64,000 nt of DNA, taken from assembly GCF_900162615.1 (NCBI RefSeq), contig NZ_FUFN01000009.1, forward strand, positions 919,610-983,609, in the 5' to 3' direction. A program made the translations under genes and the position numbers. Positions 27,632 through 36,912 of the stretch are shown piece by piece. Under the pieces are notes generated by a model. It was given only the letters and a program-made list of their open reading frames with translations, ran no database searches and had not been told where the DNA came from. Numbering within the stretch: position 1 is the stretch's first letter; every line of letters starts with the position of its first letter. The stretch comes from Virgibacillus proomii. GTDB taxonomy: Bacteria > Bacillota > Bacilli > Bacillales > Amphibacillaceae.

Positions 27632-28792
27632 CTATATAACAGCAGTCTCTTTCTTAAATATTGCTTTTAATGCCTCGTAAATATCCGTTTTTTCTTTAAT
27701 TATATAATAGCGAAATTTCGGATCATCAATCTCTTCAAACGCTCGCATTAAAGTTGATTTGCGATGGTAACTGTTTACCTCTCCATAACCAAACATACTG
27801 GATAAGCTCATCATCTCTTTAACTAGTTCAATACATGTCGGGTTATCAGATGTCATATTATCACCATCGGAAAAATGAACCGGATAAATATTATAACGAG
27901 AAGGAGGGTAGTTAGAATTGATTAGCTCCAATGCTTTGTAATAAGCAGATGAGCAAATCGTACCACCGCTTTCCCCTTTGGAAAAGAAATTCTCCTCTGA
28001 GACAATTTTAGCTTCCGTATGGTGAGCAATAAATTCCATTTCCACGGTTTCATATTTGGTACGTAAAAAACGAGTCATCCAATAAAAGAAGCTACGAGCT
28101 GCATACTTTTCAAAAATGCCCATCGAAGCACTTGTATCCATCATGGCTAACACAACTGCTTTTGACTCTGGTTTTGTTACCTCATTCCACGTCTTAAAGC
28201 GTAAATCATCCTGATTAATTGGTGTGATTCCGGGCTTTCCCGCTTTAGCATTTCGCTTAATCGCCGTTAAAATCGTCCGTTTTTTATCAATATTTCCCAT
28301 CAACCCTTTTTTTCGTACATCATTAAATTCAATTTTTTCGGTGACGATTTCTGCTTGTTCTTTTTCTTGTAAATTAGGTAATTCCAGTTCATGAAACAGG
28401 ACATTCTCAATTTCCTCTACAGATACTTCTGCTTCATAGTAATCTGTGCCTGGCTGATCACCAGCCTTTTTTCCATTTCCTCCTCCTTGTACATTATCAC
28501 CCGGGGCTCTTCCTATAATATCGCCAACTTGGCTATCTCCCTTTCCTTGTCCAACATGCTTTATATGATTGTAGTTATAGCGTATTTTATATTCATCTAA
28601 GGAGCGGATCGGAATTTTTATAACTTCTTTTCCATCCGACATAATAATATTCTCTTCACTTACTAAGCCCGGTAAATTATTTTTAATCGCATCCTTTACC
28701 TTATCCATATGACGCTTTTGGTCTTGATAACCTTTGCGATGGAGGGACCAATTTTCTTTTGATACGACAAAACTTCCTTTTTCCTCTTGCAT
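27632..28792 (-). CDS. yhbH: YhbH family protein (UPF0229/DUF444)
   Basis: The product has 386 residues. The basic N-terminal part (LHRKGYQDQKRHMDKVKDAI), GGGNGKKAGDQPGTDYYEAE, and a C-terminal von-Willebrand-like domain with MMDTSASMG and the GGTICSSAY loop are family hallmarks. It acts with PrkA and SpoVR in sporulation or stress physiology; the biochemical role is unsettled. GGAGGGGAAAAG precedes the start. It is separated from prkA by a hairpin at 28914-28961, so the two are probably transcribed separately or with attenuation. Confidence 0.94.
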   Translation of the reverse strand: MQEEKGSFVVSKENWSLHRKGYQDQKRHMDKVKDAIKNNLPGLVSEENIIMSDGKEVIKIPIRSLDEYKIRYNYNHIKHVGQGKGDSQVGDIIGRAPGDNVQGGGNGKKAGDQPGTDYYEAEVSVEEIENVLFHELELPNLQEKEQAEIVTEKIEFNDVRKKGLMGNIDKKRTILTAIKRNAKAGKPGITPINQDDLRFKTWNEVTKPESKAVVLAMMDTSASMGIFEKYAARSFFYWMTRFLRTKYETVEMEFIAHHTEAKIVSEENFFSKGESGGTICSSAYYKALELINSNYPPSRYNIYPVHFSDGDNMTSDNPTCIELVKEMMSLSSMFGYGEVNSYHRKSTLMRAFEEIDDPKFRYYIIKEKTDIYEALKAIFKKETAVI

Positions 28793-28913
28793 CTTTTCCC
28801 CTCCTTAAAAGTGATCCTATCTTCCATTGTTTTTTATATTCTATGCATGCACACCTCAATTATTGCATTATTTGGACTATTAGGACATTCATGTCAAGAT
28901 ACTTCTAAGTAAA

Positions 28914-28961
28914 GAACATCCTCTCCTTCAGCAACATAACCACTAAAGAAGAGGATGGTTT
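28914..28961 (-). terminator. Hairpin between prkA and yhbH
   Basis: The stem AACATCCTCT / AGAGGATGGTT encloses further pairing (CCTTC/GAAG). It lies 24 bases after the prkA stop on the minus strand. Confidence 0.65.
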
Positions 28962-28984
28962 TTTCCGACAACAAATCAAATTCC

Positions 28985-30880
28985 TTATCGATTTAATAAA
29001 CTTCCAACATAACGTAATAACTCATTGGCTGAAATAGAATTATAGCCATGTTCATCAATTAATCTGGCAATGACTTCATTAATTTTTTTCAATTGGGATT
29101 CATCTGGTGTTTTAGAAGAAGTGGTAATTTTGACAACATCTTTTAAATCGGCAAACAGCTTTTTTTGAATCGCTTCACGCAGTCGTTCATGCGAATTGTA
29201 ATCAAATCGCTTCCCTTTTCGTGCAAATGCTGAAATACGAATTAGAATTTCTTCACGGAACGATTTCTTCGCATTTTCAGAGATACCAATTTGTTCTTCA
29301 ATCGAACGCATCAACTTTTCATCTGGATTCATTTCCTCACCAGTTAACGGATCTTTTAATTTATTTTTATTACAAAAAGCTTCTACATTATCGAGATAAT
29401 TATTCATTAATGTTTTTGCTGATTCTTCATAAGAATACACAAATGCTTTTTGCACTTCTTTTTTCGCAATTTCGTCATACTCCCTCCGAGCGATGGAAAT
29501 ATAATTCATATATGTTTCTTTATCTTCGTCAGAAATCGATGGGTGCTGACTTAACCCGTCCTTCAATGCGCGTAAAACATCTAATGCATTAATTGCGGGA
29601 ACATCTTTACGAATAATCGCTGATGAAATTCGATTAATCACATAACGAGGATCAATTCCGTTCATTCCTTCAACGGGAAATTCCTTCTTTAACTCATCTA
29701 CATCCGCTTGATTAAATCCTTCCACACTTTCTCCATCATACAGGCGCATTTTCTTAATAAGGTCAATGCCTGGTTTTTTAGAATCCTCCAATCGCGTCAA
29801 AATGGAAAAGATGGCGGCTGCTTTTAGAGCATGTGGAGCAATGTGTACATGAGCCATATCGCTTTCCTTAATCATCTTTTCATAAATTCGTTCTTCTTGA
29901 CTGACTTTTAAGTTATATGGAATTGGTATAACAATAATTCGGGAATGTAATGCCTCATTCTTTTTGTTAGCAATAAATGAACGATATTCCGCTTCATTCG
30001 TGTGAGCTACAATTAATTCATCCGCACTAATCAAGGCGAATCTGCCTGCTTTAAAATTTCCTTCTTGGGTCAGTGACAGCAAATGCCATAAGAATTTTTC
30101 ATCACATTTAAGCATTTCTTGAAATTCCATCATTCCCCGATTTGCTTTATTCAGTTCGCCATCAAAACGATACGCACGGGGATCTGATTCAGAACCGTAT
30201 TCTGCAATGGTGGAAAAATCAATGCTTCCTGTTAAATCAGCAATATCCTGCGATTTAGGGTCGGACGGACTAAAGGTGCCAATCCCCACCCGCTTATCTT
30301 CTGATAGAAAAATCCGCTCCACTCGAACATCTTCAATCCTTCCATCATATTCCTTTTCCAATCGCATCGTATTCAGTGGTGATAAGCTTCCTTCAATACG
30401 AATCCCATACTCATTATAAAAATCCTGGCGTAAATGTGGTGGAATGAGATGTAAGGGATCTTCATACATGGGACAAGATTTTATTGCGTATACAGCGCCC
30501 TCATCCGTACGTGAATATTTCTCTAATCCTCGTTTCAACATTGTTACAATGGTAGATTTTCCCCCGCTTACTGGTCCCATAAGCAATAAAATTCGCTTTC
30601 GGACGTCTAAACGTTTAGCAGCTGGGTGAAAGTATTCTTCAATTAACCTTTCAATGGCTTCTTCTAACCCAAAAATCTCCTCCTCAAAAAAGTGATAGAT
30701 TTTTTTACCATCTTGTTCTGTAATTCCGGCATTTTTAATCATATTATAAATTCGGGAATGAGCAGTTTGTGCTACTTCAGGTTTTTTCTTTAAAATTTTT
30801 AAATATTCCGCGAATGTTCCTTCCCATTTCAGCTTTTGCTCTTCTTCACGATAGCTTTTCACTTTATTTAATATATCCAT
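28985..30880 (-). CDS. prkA: PrkA family serine protein kinase / AAA+ protein
   Basis: The product has 631 residues, full family length. The AAA part holds the P-loop GPVSGGKST (about residues 103-111) and the family segment GIGTFSPSDPKSQD; the C-terminal kinase-like part follows (DPLTGEEMNPDEKLM). PrkA is a sporulation-associated protein in Bacillus that phosphorylates a cytosolic substrate and has also been described with protease activity. GATGGAGGGATCTA precedes the ATG. It is upstream of yhbH on the same strand. Confidence 0.95.
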   Translation of the reverse strand: MDILNKVKSYREEEQKLKWEGTFAEYLKILKKKPEVAQTAHSRIYNMIKNAGITEQDGKKIYHFFEEEIFGLEEAIERLIEEYFHPAAKRLDVRKRILLLMGPVSGGKSTIVTMLKRGLEKYSRTDEGAVYAIKSCPMYEDPLHLIPPHLRQDFYNEYGIRIEGSLSPLNTMRLEKEYDGRIEDVRVERIFLSEDKRVGIGTFSPSDPKSQDIADLTGSIDFSTIAEYGSESDPRAYRFDGELNKANRGMMEFQEMLKCDEKFLWHLLSLTQEGNFKAGRFALISADELIVAHTNEAEYRSFIANKKNEALHSRIIVIPIPYNLKVSQEERIYEKMIKESDMAHVHIAPHALKAAAIFSILTRLEDSKKPGIDLIKKMRLYDGESVEGFNQADVDELKKEFPVEGMNGIDPRYVINRISSAIIRKDVPAINALDVLRALKDGLSQHPSISDEDKETYMNYISIARREYDEIAKKEVQKAFVYSYEESAKTLMNNYLDNVEAFCNKNKLKDPLTGEEMNPDEKLMRSIEEQIGISENAKKSFREEILIRISAFARKGKRFDYNSHERLREAIQKKLFADLKDVVKITTSSKTPDESQLKKINEVIARLIDEHGYNSISANELLRYVGSLLNR

Positions 30881-31117
30881 TAGATCCCTCCATCAAGGTC
30901 GCGGTTTACTCATACTATATGCGGAGGGGTGATGGATGATTACCCGCAAAATGAAACTTTCGTCTGTCCAATCCGCCTCTCATCCATGATTTCTATGGGA
31001 AGTTCACTGCCCTTTCGCATTGCTTTCCTCTGACCTTAATGCAATCCAAAAGAACAATTTCTCATTATGTTAAAACTTAACCTTCACTCATCACTTTTCG
31101 GTCATGATCAAAATAGA

Positions 31118-31155
31118 CAAACCGACGAATACCTTGCAGTACCGTCGGTTAAAAA
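31118..31155 (-). terminator. Terminator after the phn transport genes
   Basis: The inverted repeat ACCGACG / CGTCGGT, with extension to AACCGACGGTAC, lies five bases beyond the last phnE stop on the minus strand. The loop is long and the T-run moderate. Confidence 0.55.
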
Positions 31156-31160
31156 AGATT

Positions 31161-32018
31161 TTAATGGCGTACAGATGATGGGAAATAGCGATTTTTTAAT
31201 CTTGTTGATAGAATCTCAAGGATAATCGCAATAAGCAATATTGCATACGTAATAAGCCCAACCTCACTGAGATCAAAATAAAATCCGGAAGCCATAAATA
31301 ATTCAAACCCAATTCCGCCAGCGCCGGCGGCTGCCCCCATAGCAACCGCTACAGAGAAGTTAATTTCAAAGCGCAAGAAGGTCCAGGATAATAAATATGT
31401 ACATGTAGAAGGAAGTACCCCATGAGTCACCACATGCCACCAGTTGGAACCGGTAGCTTGTAAAGCTTCTAATATTCCTTTATCCACCTCTTCGAATGCC
31501 TCCGAAAAAGCCTTTACTAAATAGGCAATGGAATGAAACAGCATCCCCAACACAGCTGCTTCACTACCAAGTCCGGCAGCAATAGCAAAAATCAACACCC
31601 ATAACACAGTTGGTACCGCCCGAATAAATGCAACCATAACGCGAACAATCTTTGTCAGCCATTCCTTCGTTAAGTTAGTTGCTGCCAATAATGCTAAAAA
31701 TAGTGCAATCACTGCACCTATTACTGTAGATAGAACAGCTAGACCTAGTGTCACCCCAACTTGATATATCGCTTCTTGCCAAGTAAAGTGATTCAGTGCC
31801 GGCTCCAGAAACATAACCCGTAAATTATAGGCTGTCTCTGCTATCGCTGTACCTAAGTCAAGACCCGTATAATCAAAAAATAAAAATCCAACAATCGTTA
31901 AGATTATTAATAAGGCAATGGTGATACGCAGGATCAGTTGGTGCTTGCTATGTGCTTTTATGGATATACGACCATCTTTTTTACGCTTTATATATGCTGG
32001 ATTTGTGACAGTTTCCAT
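31161..32018 (-). CDS. phnE: Phosphonate ABC transporter permease (second PhnE)
   Basis: The product has 285 residues with six membrane helices. The coupling motif of binding-protein-dependent permeases is visible near SEAFEEVDKGILEALQATGS. It is longer than the first PhnE at the N-terminus (basic stretch KRKKDGRISIKAHSKHQ). It overlaps the preceding permease by one base. The two PhnE copies probably make a heterodimer, as in several Bacillaceae phn operons. Confidence 0.9.
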   Translation of the reverse strand: METVTNPAYIKRKKDGRISIKAHSKHQLILRITIALLIILTIVGFLFFDYTGLDLGTAIAETAYNLRVMFLEPALNHFTWQEAIYQVGVTLGLAVLSTVIGAVIALFLALLAATNLTKEWLTKIVRVMVAFIRAVPTVLWVLIFAIAAGLGSEAAVLGMLFHSIAYLVKAFSEAFEEVDKGILEALQATGSNWWHVVTHGVLPSTCTYLLSWTFLRFEINFSVAVAMGAAAGAGGIGFELFMASGFYFDLSEVGLITYAILLIAIILEILSTRLKNRYFPSSVRH

Positions 32019-32803
32019 TACATAATCACCTTCCGTATATAGTTTGACATTAATTCAATTAAAATTACTGCAAGGACAATACTGAAGGTAACAAGCGCAA
32101 CTGCATTATAATTCATCGATTTATAATACATATCAAACGTATATCCGATACCGGTTCCAGTCAAAATTCCGACAAGGGTTGCACTACGGATATTTGTTTC
32201 AATCATAAATAATATCCAACTGATCATTTGTGGCAGGCTTTGCGGAATTACCGCTTTATTTACAATATGAAAATACGTGGCACCTGTAGCGGTCAACGCC
32301 TCAACAGAGCTATAGCTTGCCTCATCAATGGATTCAATAAATGCCCTCGTTAAAAAACCTACCGTACCAACAAATAAAGCTAAATAACCGGTTACTGAAT
32401 TTTGACCAAAGGAAAGTAGTAAAATCAACGCCCATGCGACCACCGGGATGTTTCTAGATATAGATGCAATAAATCGAGCTAACGTACTAAGGAAACCATT
32501 GATACTAGTTGTTTTGGACCCCATTATTCCGAGAAAAACGGCAACAACAGCGGCTGTCGTTGTTGCTGCAATGGACATAAAAATGGTCTCACTCAGCTTC
32601 TCCAAAATAGTTGGCAGCTTCTCTAACGACTCTTGTGTAATTAACAAATTACCAAACATCCAGCCAATTGCCTGCGGAAACGCAGCAAATCCGCGAATAA
32701 AATTAAAATCAGTTATTACCGCAGATAAATACGTAATAGCTATTACTGTCAGCAACAGGATGGTTATTTGCCATTTTCGTTTTTGCATCACTTTTTCATT
32801 CAC
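32018..32803 (-). CDS. phnE: Phosphonate ABC transporter permease (first PhnE)
   Basis: The product has 261 residues and about six helices, with a coupling segment FIESIDEASYSSVEALTATG that mirrors its neighbour. Only 13 bases separate it from phnC. With PhnC, PhnD and the second PhnE it imports alkylphosphonates. Confidence 0.9.
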   Translation of the reverse strand: MNEKVMQKRKWQITILLLTVIAITYLSAVITDFNFIRGFAAFPQAIGWMFGNLLITQESLEKLPTILEKLSETIFMSIAATTTAAVVAVFLGIMGSKTTSINGFLSTLARFIASISRNIPVVAWALILLLSFGQNSVTGYLALFVGTVGFLTRAFIESIDEASYSSVEALTATGATYFHIVNKAVIPQSLPQMISWILFMIETNIRSATLVGILTGTGIGYTFDMYYKSMNYNAVALVTFSIVLAVILIELMSNYIRKVIM

Positions 32804-32816
32804 CGTAGAATTCCCC

Positions 32817-33581
32817 TTACACTGTAATTAGTTCCCGCGTTTGTATTCCATAAATTCGATGAATCCAATCCTCTGTCAGCTGTAAATTTGGTCCATCAAA
32901 GACAATTTCCCCTTGGTTCAAGCCGATAATGCGATCGGAGTATGCTTGAGCTACCTCAACTTGATGCAAATTCACTAAACAGGTAATACCCAATTCCGAA
33001 GTGATCGATTTTAAATGATCCATAATTATCTTTGAAGAATTAGGATCTAGGGAAGCAATTGGCTCATCACATAAAACAAGCTTTGGATCTTGAATTAGTG
33101 CTCGAGCAATCCCTACCCGTTGCTGCTGTCCGCCACTTAATTGGTCACAGCGCTTGTAAGCATGTTCTGCAATTCCCAATTTATGCAATAAGAAAAAGGC
33201 ATGTTCCTTTTCATCCTCCGTAAATCTTCCCAGCATTCCTTGCAAGGTGGATTTATAACCGAATCGCCCATGCAATACATTCTCAATTACAGTTAAACGT
33301 GGTACTAAATTATAATGCTGAAATACCATGCCAATATTTGTCCTTACTTGCCGCAAAGCACGCTTTTTTAGGTTGGCAACATTTTGATTGTCAAAGATAA
33401 TATCGCCCTCACTAATCGAAACTAACCGATTAATACATCGTAAGAGCGTTGACTTTCCAGCACCAGAAGGCCCAATAATTGAAACAAATTCTCCAGCATT
33501 CACATGAAATGAAATATCCTTCAATACTTTTGTTTCTGAATCATACGATTTACTAAGCCCTGCGATTTGTAATAACGTCAT
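32817..33581 (-). CDS. phnC: Phosphonate ABC transporter ATP-binding protein
   Basis: The product has 254 residues. Walker A GPSGAGKST, Q-loop MVFQHYNLVPRL (typical of PhnC), signature LSGGQQQRV, Walker B LVLCDEP and the switch His in LHQVE are present. The start at 33581 (MTLLQIAGLSKSYD) is supported by GGGAGGGAGCC. The frame is open for 22 more codons to 33647, but that extension has no family counterpart and is excluded. Confidence 0.93.
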   Translation of the reverse strand: MTLLQIAGLSKSYDSETKVLKDISFHVNAGEFVSIIGPSGAGKSTLLRCINRLVSISEGDIIFDNQNVANLKKRALRQVRTNIGMVFQHYNLVPRLTVIENVLHGRFGYKSTLQGMLGRFTEDEKEHAFFLLHKLGIAEHAYKRCDQLSGGQQQRVGIARALIQDPKLVLCDEPIASLDPNSSKIIMDHLKSITSELGITCLVNLHQVEVAQAYSDRIIGLNQGEIVFDGPNLQLTEDWIHRIYGIQTRELITV

Positions 33582-33931
33582 GGTAGGCTCCCTCCCAATT
33601 GTTTGAATGTTTGAATATAGAGGATGTCCCCATAACCATGTGTTCAAAAAAGGAGTTTAAAATGGTCAAAAAGATCCATACACAGGGGACTTCCTAATTG
33701 TCCTTACACTTCGCTATTAAATTCAGCTGCATCGATTTAACTTCAACGCTAAAATTTTATCCATCTCACGTACGGAGAAAACCCAAGTGCTTTTTGAACC
33801 ATTCTCTTTTTAAGGACATCCTCTTAGAAAAACTTGGCTTGTCACCAAGTCTTTATGGCTAAAGCAATCGTTTTTCTTATACGATAAAGCCTAAAGTTTT
33901 ATACTTTCCTATACTATAAAAGATTTTTTAG
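33582..33931. repeat. Gap between phnD and phnC with an intergenic repeat module
   Basis: The module TTAGAAAAACTTGGCTTGTC at about 33823, its stem partner, GTTTTTCTTATACGATAAAG, and a downstream TTTTATACTTTCCTAT block match 11300-11370 and 11520-11535. It sits inside the phn transport operon, so transcripts of phnD-phnC must cross it, and its CTTGGC/GCCAAG-type stem could attenuate them. Confidence 0.6.
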
Positions 33932-34969
33932 TTACTCTAATTCACGAATAGGATCAAACCAGTCATCTTCTACCGGAGCAAAACGTTCCTTATCTGTTTT
34001 AAAGAATAATGCACTGTCACCGGATTCCTCTGGAACAAAAATACCTTCATTATTAGCGACATCATCTGAAGTAAGTGCCTCTTGTATTTTCTTATAATCA
34101 CCTTCACCTAAAGCATCCATATTGGCTGCAAATGGTGCATTCAGCACTGGGGTTACGCTCATTAATGTAAATTCTTTACCAGTTACTTTATTAAATGGTT
34201 CTTCCGCATTATCCTTTACTTGATACACAGAGCCAACCGTATTCGCTTCACCTTCTGCAACGTCAACATAATTTTCTACACATGTATCACAAAATGCAGC
34301 TATATCTGCATTTCCGGATAACAAATTGACTGCTGAACCTTGATGAGAGTTGCCAAATAACACTTGTGAAAACAGCGGCCCACCTTCCATGAGGTCTTCC
34401 TCTGTCAAATCTTTATACTCATCTTTCTCCGTAAAATAAGAGAGAATGCTAGCAGCAGGAACTTTAAATCCGGATGTTGAGCTATTTGATACAAATGAAA
34501 ATTTCTTATCAGCTATCGTATCGAGGGAATATTCTCCATTGACTTTATAATTTTCTTGATCATCTACGTTTACTGCTAACCAGCTATGATATACTGCATC
34601 ATCTAATGTACCGGATGGTCCAGTCGGTACAGCAATCGGCTGGATCGCATCGTTTTTGCCTTTTGCTTCAATGTATCCTTGCGCTCCCATGAAAGCAAGA
34701 TCCGCATTATTATTCACTAATGTCTCGATCGCAATAGCATAATCTGTCGTTAAATGATGCTTTACTTCTTTACCAGTAGCTTCAGAAATAACTTTCCCAA
34801 TCTCGTCACGGGATGATTTTAGATCTTCACCAGATTCATTTGGATACCAAACAATATCAATTACATCATCCACTTCAGCTTTACCTTTCGTCGCATTTCC
34901 ATCTGAACAACCAACTGCAAATATGACTAATAAAAGTAAAACACCTAATCTAGCTAATGCTTTTCTCAT
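33932..34969 (-). CDS. phnD: Phosphonate-binding lipoprotein
   Basis: The product has 345 residues. The lipoprotein signal ends IFAVGC (Cys21). The body follows the PhnD/SsuA-type fold with DIVWYPNESGEDLKSSRDEI near the N-terminus, LAFMGAQGYIEA, the ligand-loop region NSSTSGFKVPAASILSYF and FGNSHQGSAVNLL. AAGGAGCG precedes the ATG. A 400-base gap separates it from the PHP gene, so phnD-phnC-phnE-phnE may be a second transcription unit. Confidence 0.92.
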   Translation of the reverse strand: MRKALARLGVLLLLVIFAVGCSDGNATKGKAEVDDVIDIVWYPNESGEDLKSSRDEIGKVISEATGKEVKHHLTTDYAIAIETLVNNNADLAFMGAQGYIEAKGKNDAIQPIAVPTGPSGTLDDAVYHSWLAVNVDDQENYKVNGEYSLDTIADKKFSFVSNSSTSGFKVPAASILSYFTEKDEYKDLTEEDLMEGGPLFSQVLFGNSHQGSAVNLLSGNADIAAFCDTCVENYVDVAEGEANTVGSVYQVKDNAEEPFNKVTGKEFTLMSVTPVLNAPFAANMDALGEGDYKKIQEALTSDDVANNEGIFVPEESGDSALFFKTDKERFAPVEDDWFDPIRELE

Positions 34970-35373
34970 CGTAACGCTCCTTCTCGTTTGATTATTTTGT
35001 TATCAGAATTGACATATTGGACAAAAATAGCTAAGAATTCCATTTCATTCATGGGACTTTAACTCATTTCTTCTACCGCGAAAGCTATTCATCCACTACT
35101 ATTTAAACATACGTTTTCCAAAGATAGATTATATTTACACTATTTTAACTAGGAATTAAGTAACTTTACATTTGGTTAATAAAGCAATAGTGAAAACTGT
35201 ACAACGCATGAAGGGAAAAAATTCTATTGTAAGTAGAACATTTGGTGCAGTTCGCCTCTGAAAACTCCCTGTTACCAATATAGTAGTAAAGGACTTCCAG
35301 CACTCTGTCTAAGATCTAGTGGAACTTTTTCTAAGATCTTTCGCCAAATTTGTTCAACTAAACTGTGGAATAA
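34970..35373. other. Upstream region of phnD
   Basis: No gene was found. It probably holds the promoter for phnDCEE on the minus strand. I could not place three regularly spaced Pho half-sites here as upstream of phnG. Bases 35290-35340 (AGATCTAGTGGAACTTTTTC) are a distant relative of the block near 11470. Confidence 0.4.
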
Positions 35374-36192
35374 CTAGTACTTCTCGGTTACTGATGGAGG
35401 GCTTGAGATAGAGCCAATTTCTATCGGTTTTCCAAACTCACCATGATAATCGGTTCCTCCAGTCATGATTAAGTCATAGTTAGCCGCTATTTTTTCAATT
35501 CTTTGGTGGTCATTAGCTGAATGATCAGGGTGATTTCTTTCAATTCCCCCTAAGCCTGCTTCTATCAGTTCCGGAATAATATCGTATGAATCGAGCTGCC
35601 CCGGATGAGCCAATACCGCAATCCCACCATCGGCTACAATTGCTTCAACGGCTATACAGGCATCGACATATGTTATATCCCCTGCGGCGGGACCATTTCC
35701 TTTAAATAAGCGCTGATACAGTTGTTGATACGCTGTTGATGGATATGGGGCTGTTGTTAATTGCCGCATGACATGCTGCTTAAAGATCGTATTACTTGGA
35801 TATGCAGAATCAATGACAGCCTGCCGGTCTATTTCATAACCAGACGCCTTTAATTGCTCTATTTGCCACAAAGTATGGTCGTTGCGCCTCTGCCTAATGG
35901 TCTGGCAAAGTGCTTCCATTTGTTTAGCATTAGAATCATAATGATAACCGAGCACATGCACCTTTCTGTTACGCTTAAAATCGTAAGCGGAAATTTCTAT
36001 ACCTGGAATAATCTTTATTCCATATTCAGCGCCAAGAGCTTGTTTTTCGCTTAATCCATTCGTGCTGTCATGATCGACGAAGCTTAACACTGTAACACCA
36101 TTTTCACGTGCTTTTTTTAACACGGTTTGCACATCATCTGACCCATCTGAATAGTTACTATGTACATGAAGATCAGCCTTCACGGATAACAC
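35374..36192 (-). CDS. PHP-family phosphoesterase in the C-P lyase operon (PhnPP-like)
   Basis: The product has 272 residues. All PHP metal motifs are intact: DLHVHSNYSDG, VDHD, GIEIS, VLGYH, AHPGQ and TGGTDYHG. A characterised PHP enzyme from Eggerthella (PhnPP) opens 5-phosphoribosyl 1,2-cyclic phosphate, the C-P lyase product, and releases phosphate. No phnP or phnN is present here, so this gene very likely takes their place. It overlaps the phnL end by 20 bases, implying coupling. The alternative is a PHP nuclease of the YciV/RNase AM type, which shares these motifs; the context decides. Confidence 0.8.
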   Translation of the reverse strand: MLSVKADLHVHSNYSDGSDDVQTVLKKARENGVTVLSFVDHDSTNGLSEKQALGAEYGIKIIPGIEISAYDFKRNRKVHVLGYHYDSNAKQMEALCQTIRQRRNDHTLWQIEQLKASGYEIDRQAVIDSAYPSNTIFKQHVMRQLTTAPYPSTAYQQLYQRLFKGNGPAAGDITYVDACIAVEAIVADGGIAVLAHPGQLDSYDIIPELIEAGLGGIERNHPDHSANDHQRIEKIAANYDLIMTGGTDYHGEFGKPIEIGSISSPPSVTEKY

Positions 36193-36895
36193 CTTCTTTA
36201 ACAGGTTGGAGTTGACTAAATTTCATATCAAACACTTGATCACATAGCCCATCCATAAATTCAATATCATGAAAAATACCTACTAAGGTTGTGCCACTGG
36301 CTTTTAACTTTTCAATAATTTCTCGTACCTTTACTTTCGATTCTTGATCAAGGCTGGCAGTTGGCTCATCAAGTAAAAGCAATCGTGGTTTTTTGACTGT
36401 TGCCATGGCAATATTTAAACGCAACTTCTCTCCCCCAGAAAATGTATTCGGATACGTATCCCACAGATTACGATCTAGTTCAAAATGACGTAACGCCTTT
36501 TCTGCTTCTTTCTGTGCCGCTTCTTCTGTTTCCCCCATTTCTAACAATGCTTTTTCGACAAGCTCTCTTGAAGTTGTTCGTGGCATGACATTTAAAAATT
36601 GTGAAACATAGCCAATTTCATGCTTCCGTAAATAAAGGATCTCACGCTCGGTTGCATATGCTAAATCAATTAACCCATACCGTTTGGAATGATAAATAAT
36701 ATTTCCCGTATCAGGTAAATAGGTTCGATAAATACTTTTTAAGATCGTCGACTTCCCGCTGCCGCTTTTTCCAACAATTCCAACAAACTCCCCTTGCTCT
36801 AGTGAAAAATTAATATGCTCCACTGCTTGCATTGTTTTACCTAAATGATGAATGGTAAATCGTTTGCCGAAATTTTTTATTTGCAGCATCACCAT
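36173..36895 (-). CDS. phnL: C-P lyase ABC-type subunit PhnL
   Basis: The product has 240 residues. Walker A GKSGSGKST, signature FSGGEKLRLNIAMA (typical of PhnL), Walker B LLLLDEP and the switch His in IFHDIEF are present. PhnL is not a transporter ATPase; it binds to the PhnGHIJK core and is needed for phosphonate breakdown. The start may be 36895 or the next ATG at 36889. Confidence 0.92.
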   Translation of the reverse strand: MVMLQIKNFGKRFTIHHLGKTMQAVEHINFSLEQGEFVGIVGKSGSGKSTILKSIYRTYLPDTGNIIYHSKRYGLIDLAYATEREILYLRKHEIGYVSQFLNVMPRTTSRELVEKALLEMGETEEAAQKEAEKALRHFELDRNLWDTYPNTFSGGEKLRLNIAMATVKKPRLLLLDEPTASLDQESKVKVREIIEKLKASGTTLVGIFHDIEFMDGLCDQVFDMKFSQLQPVKEGVIREG

Positions 36896-36912
36896 CTGAT
36901 TCAGCCTCCTCT

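Noticed and set aside
33582..33647. 22-codon extension of PhnC
   Set aside because: No family counterpart, and a GGGAGGGAG site precedes the internal ATG.
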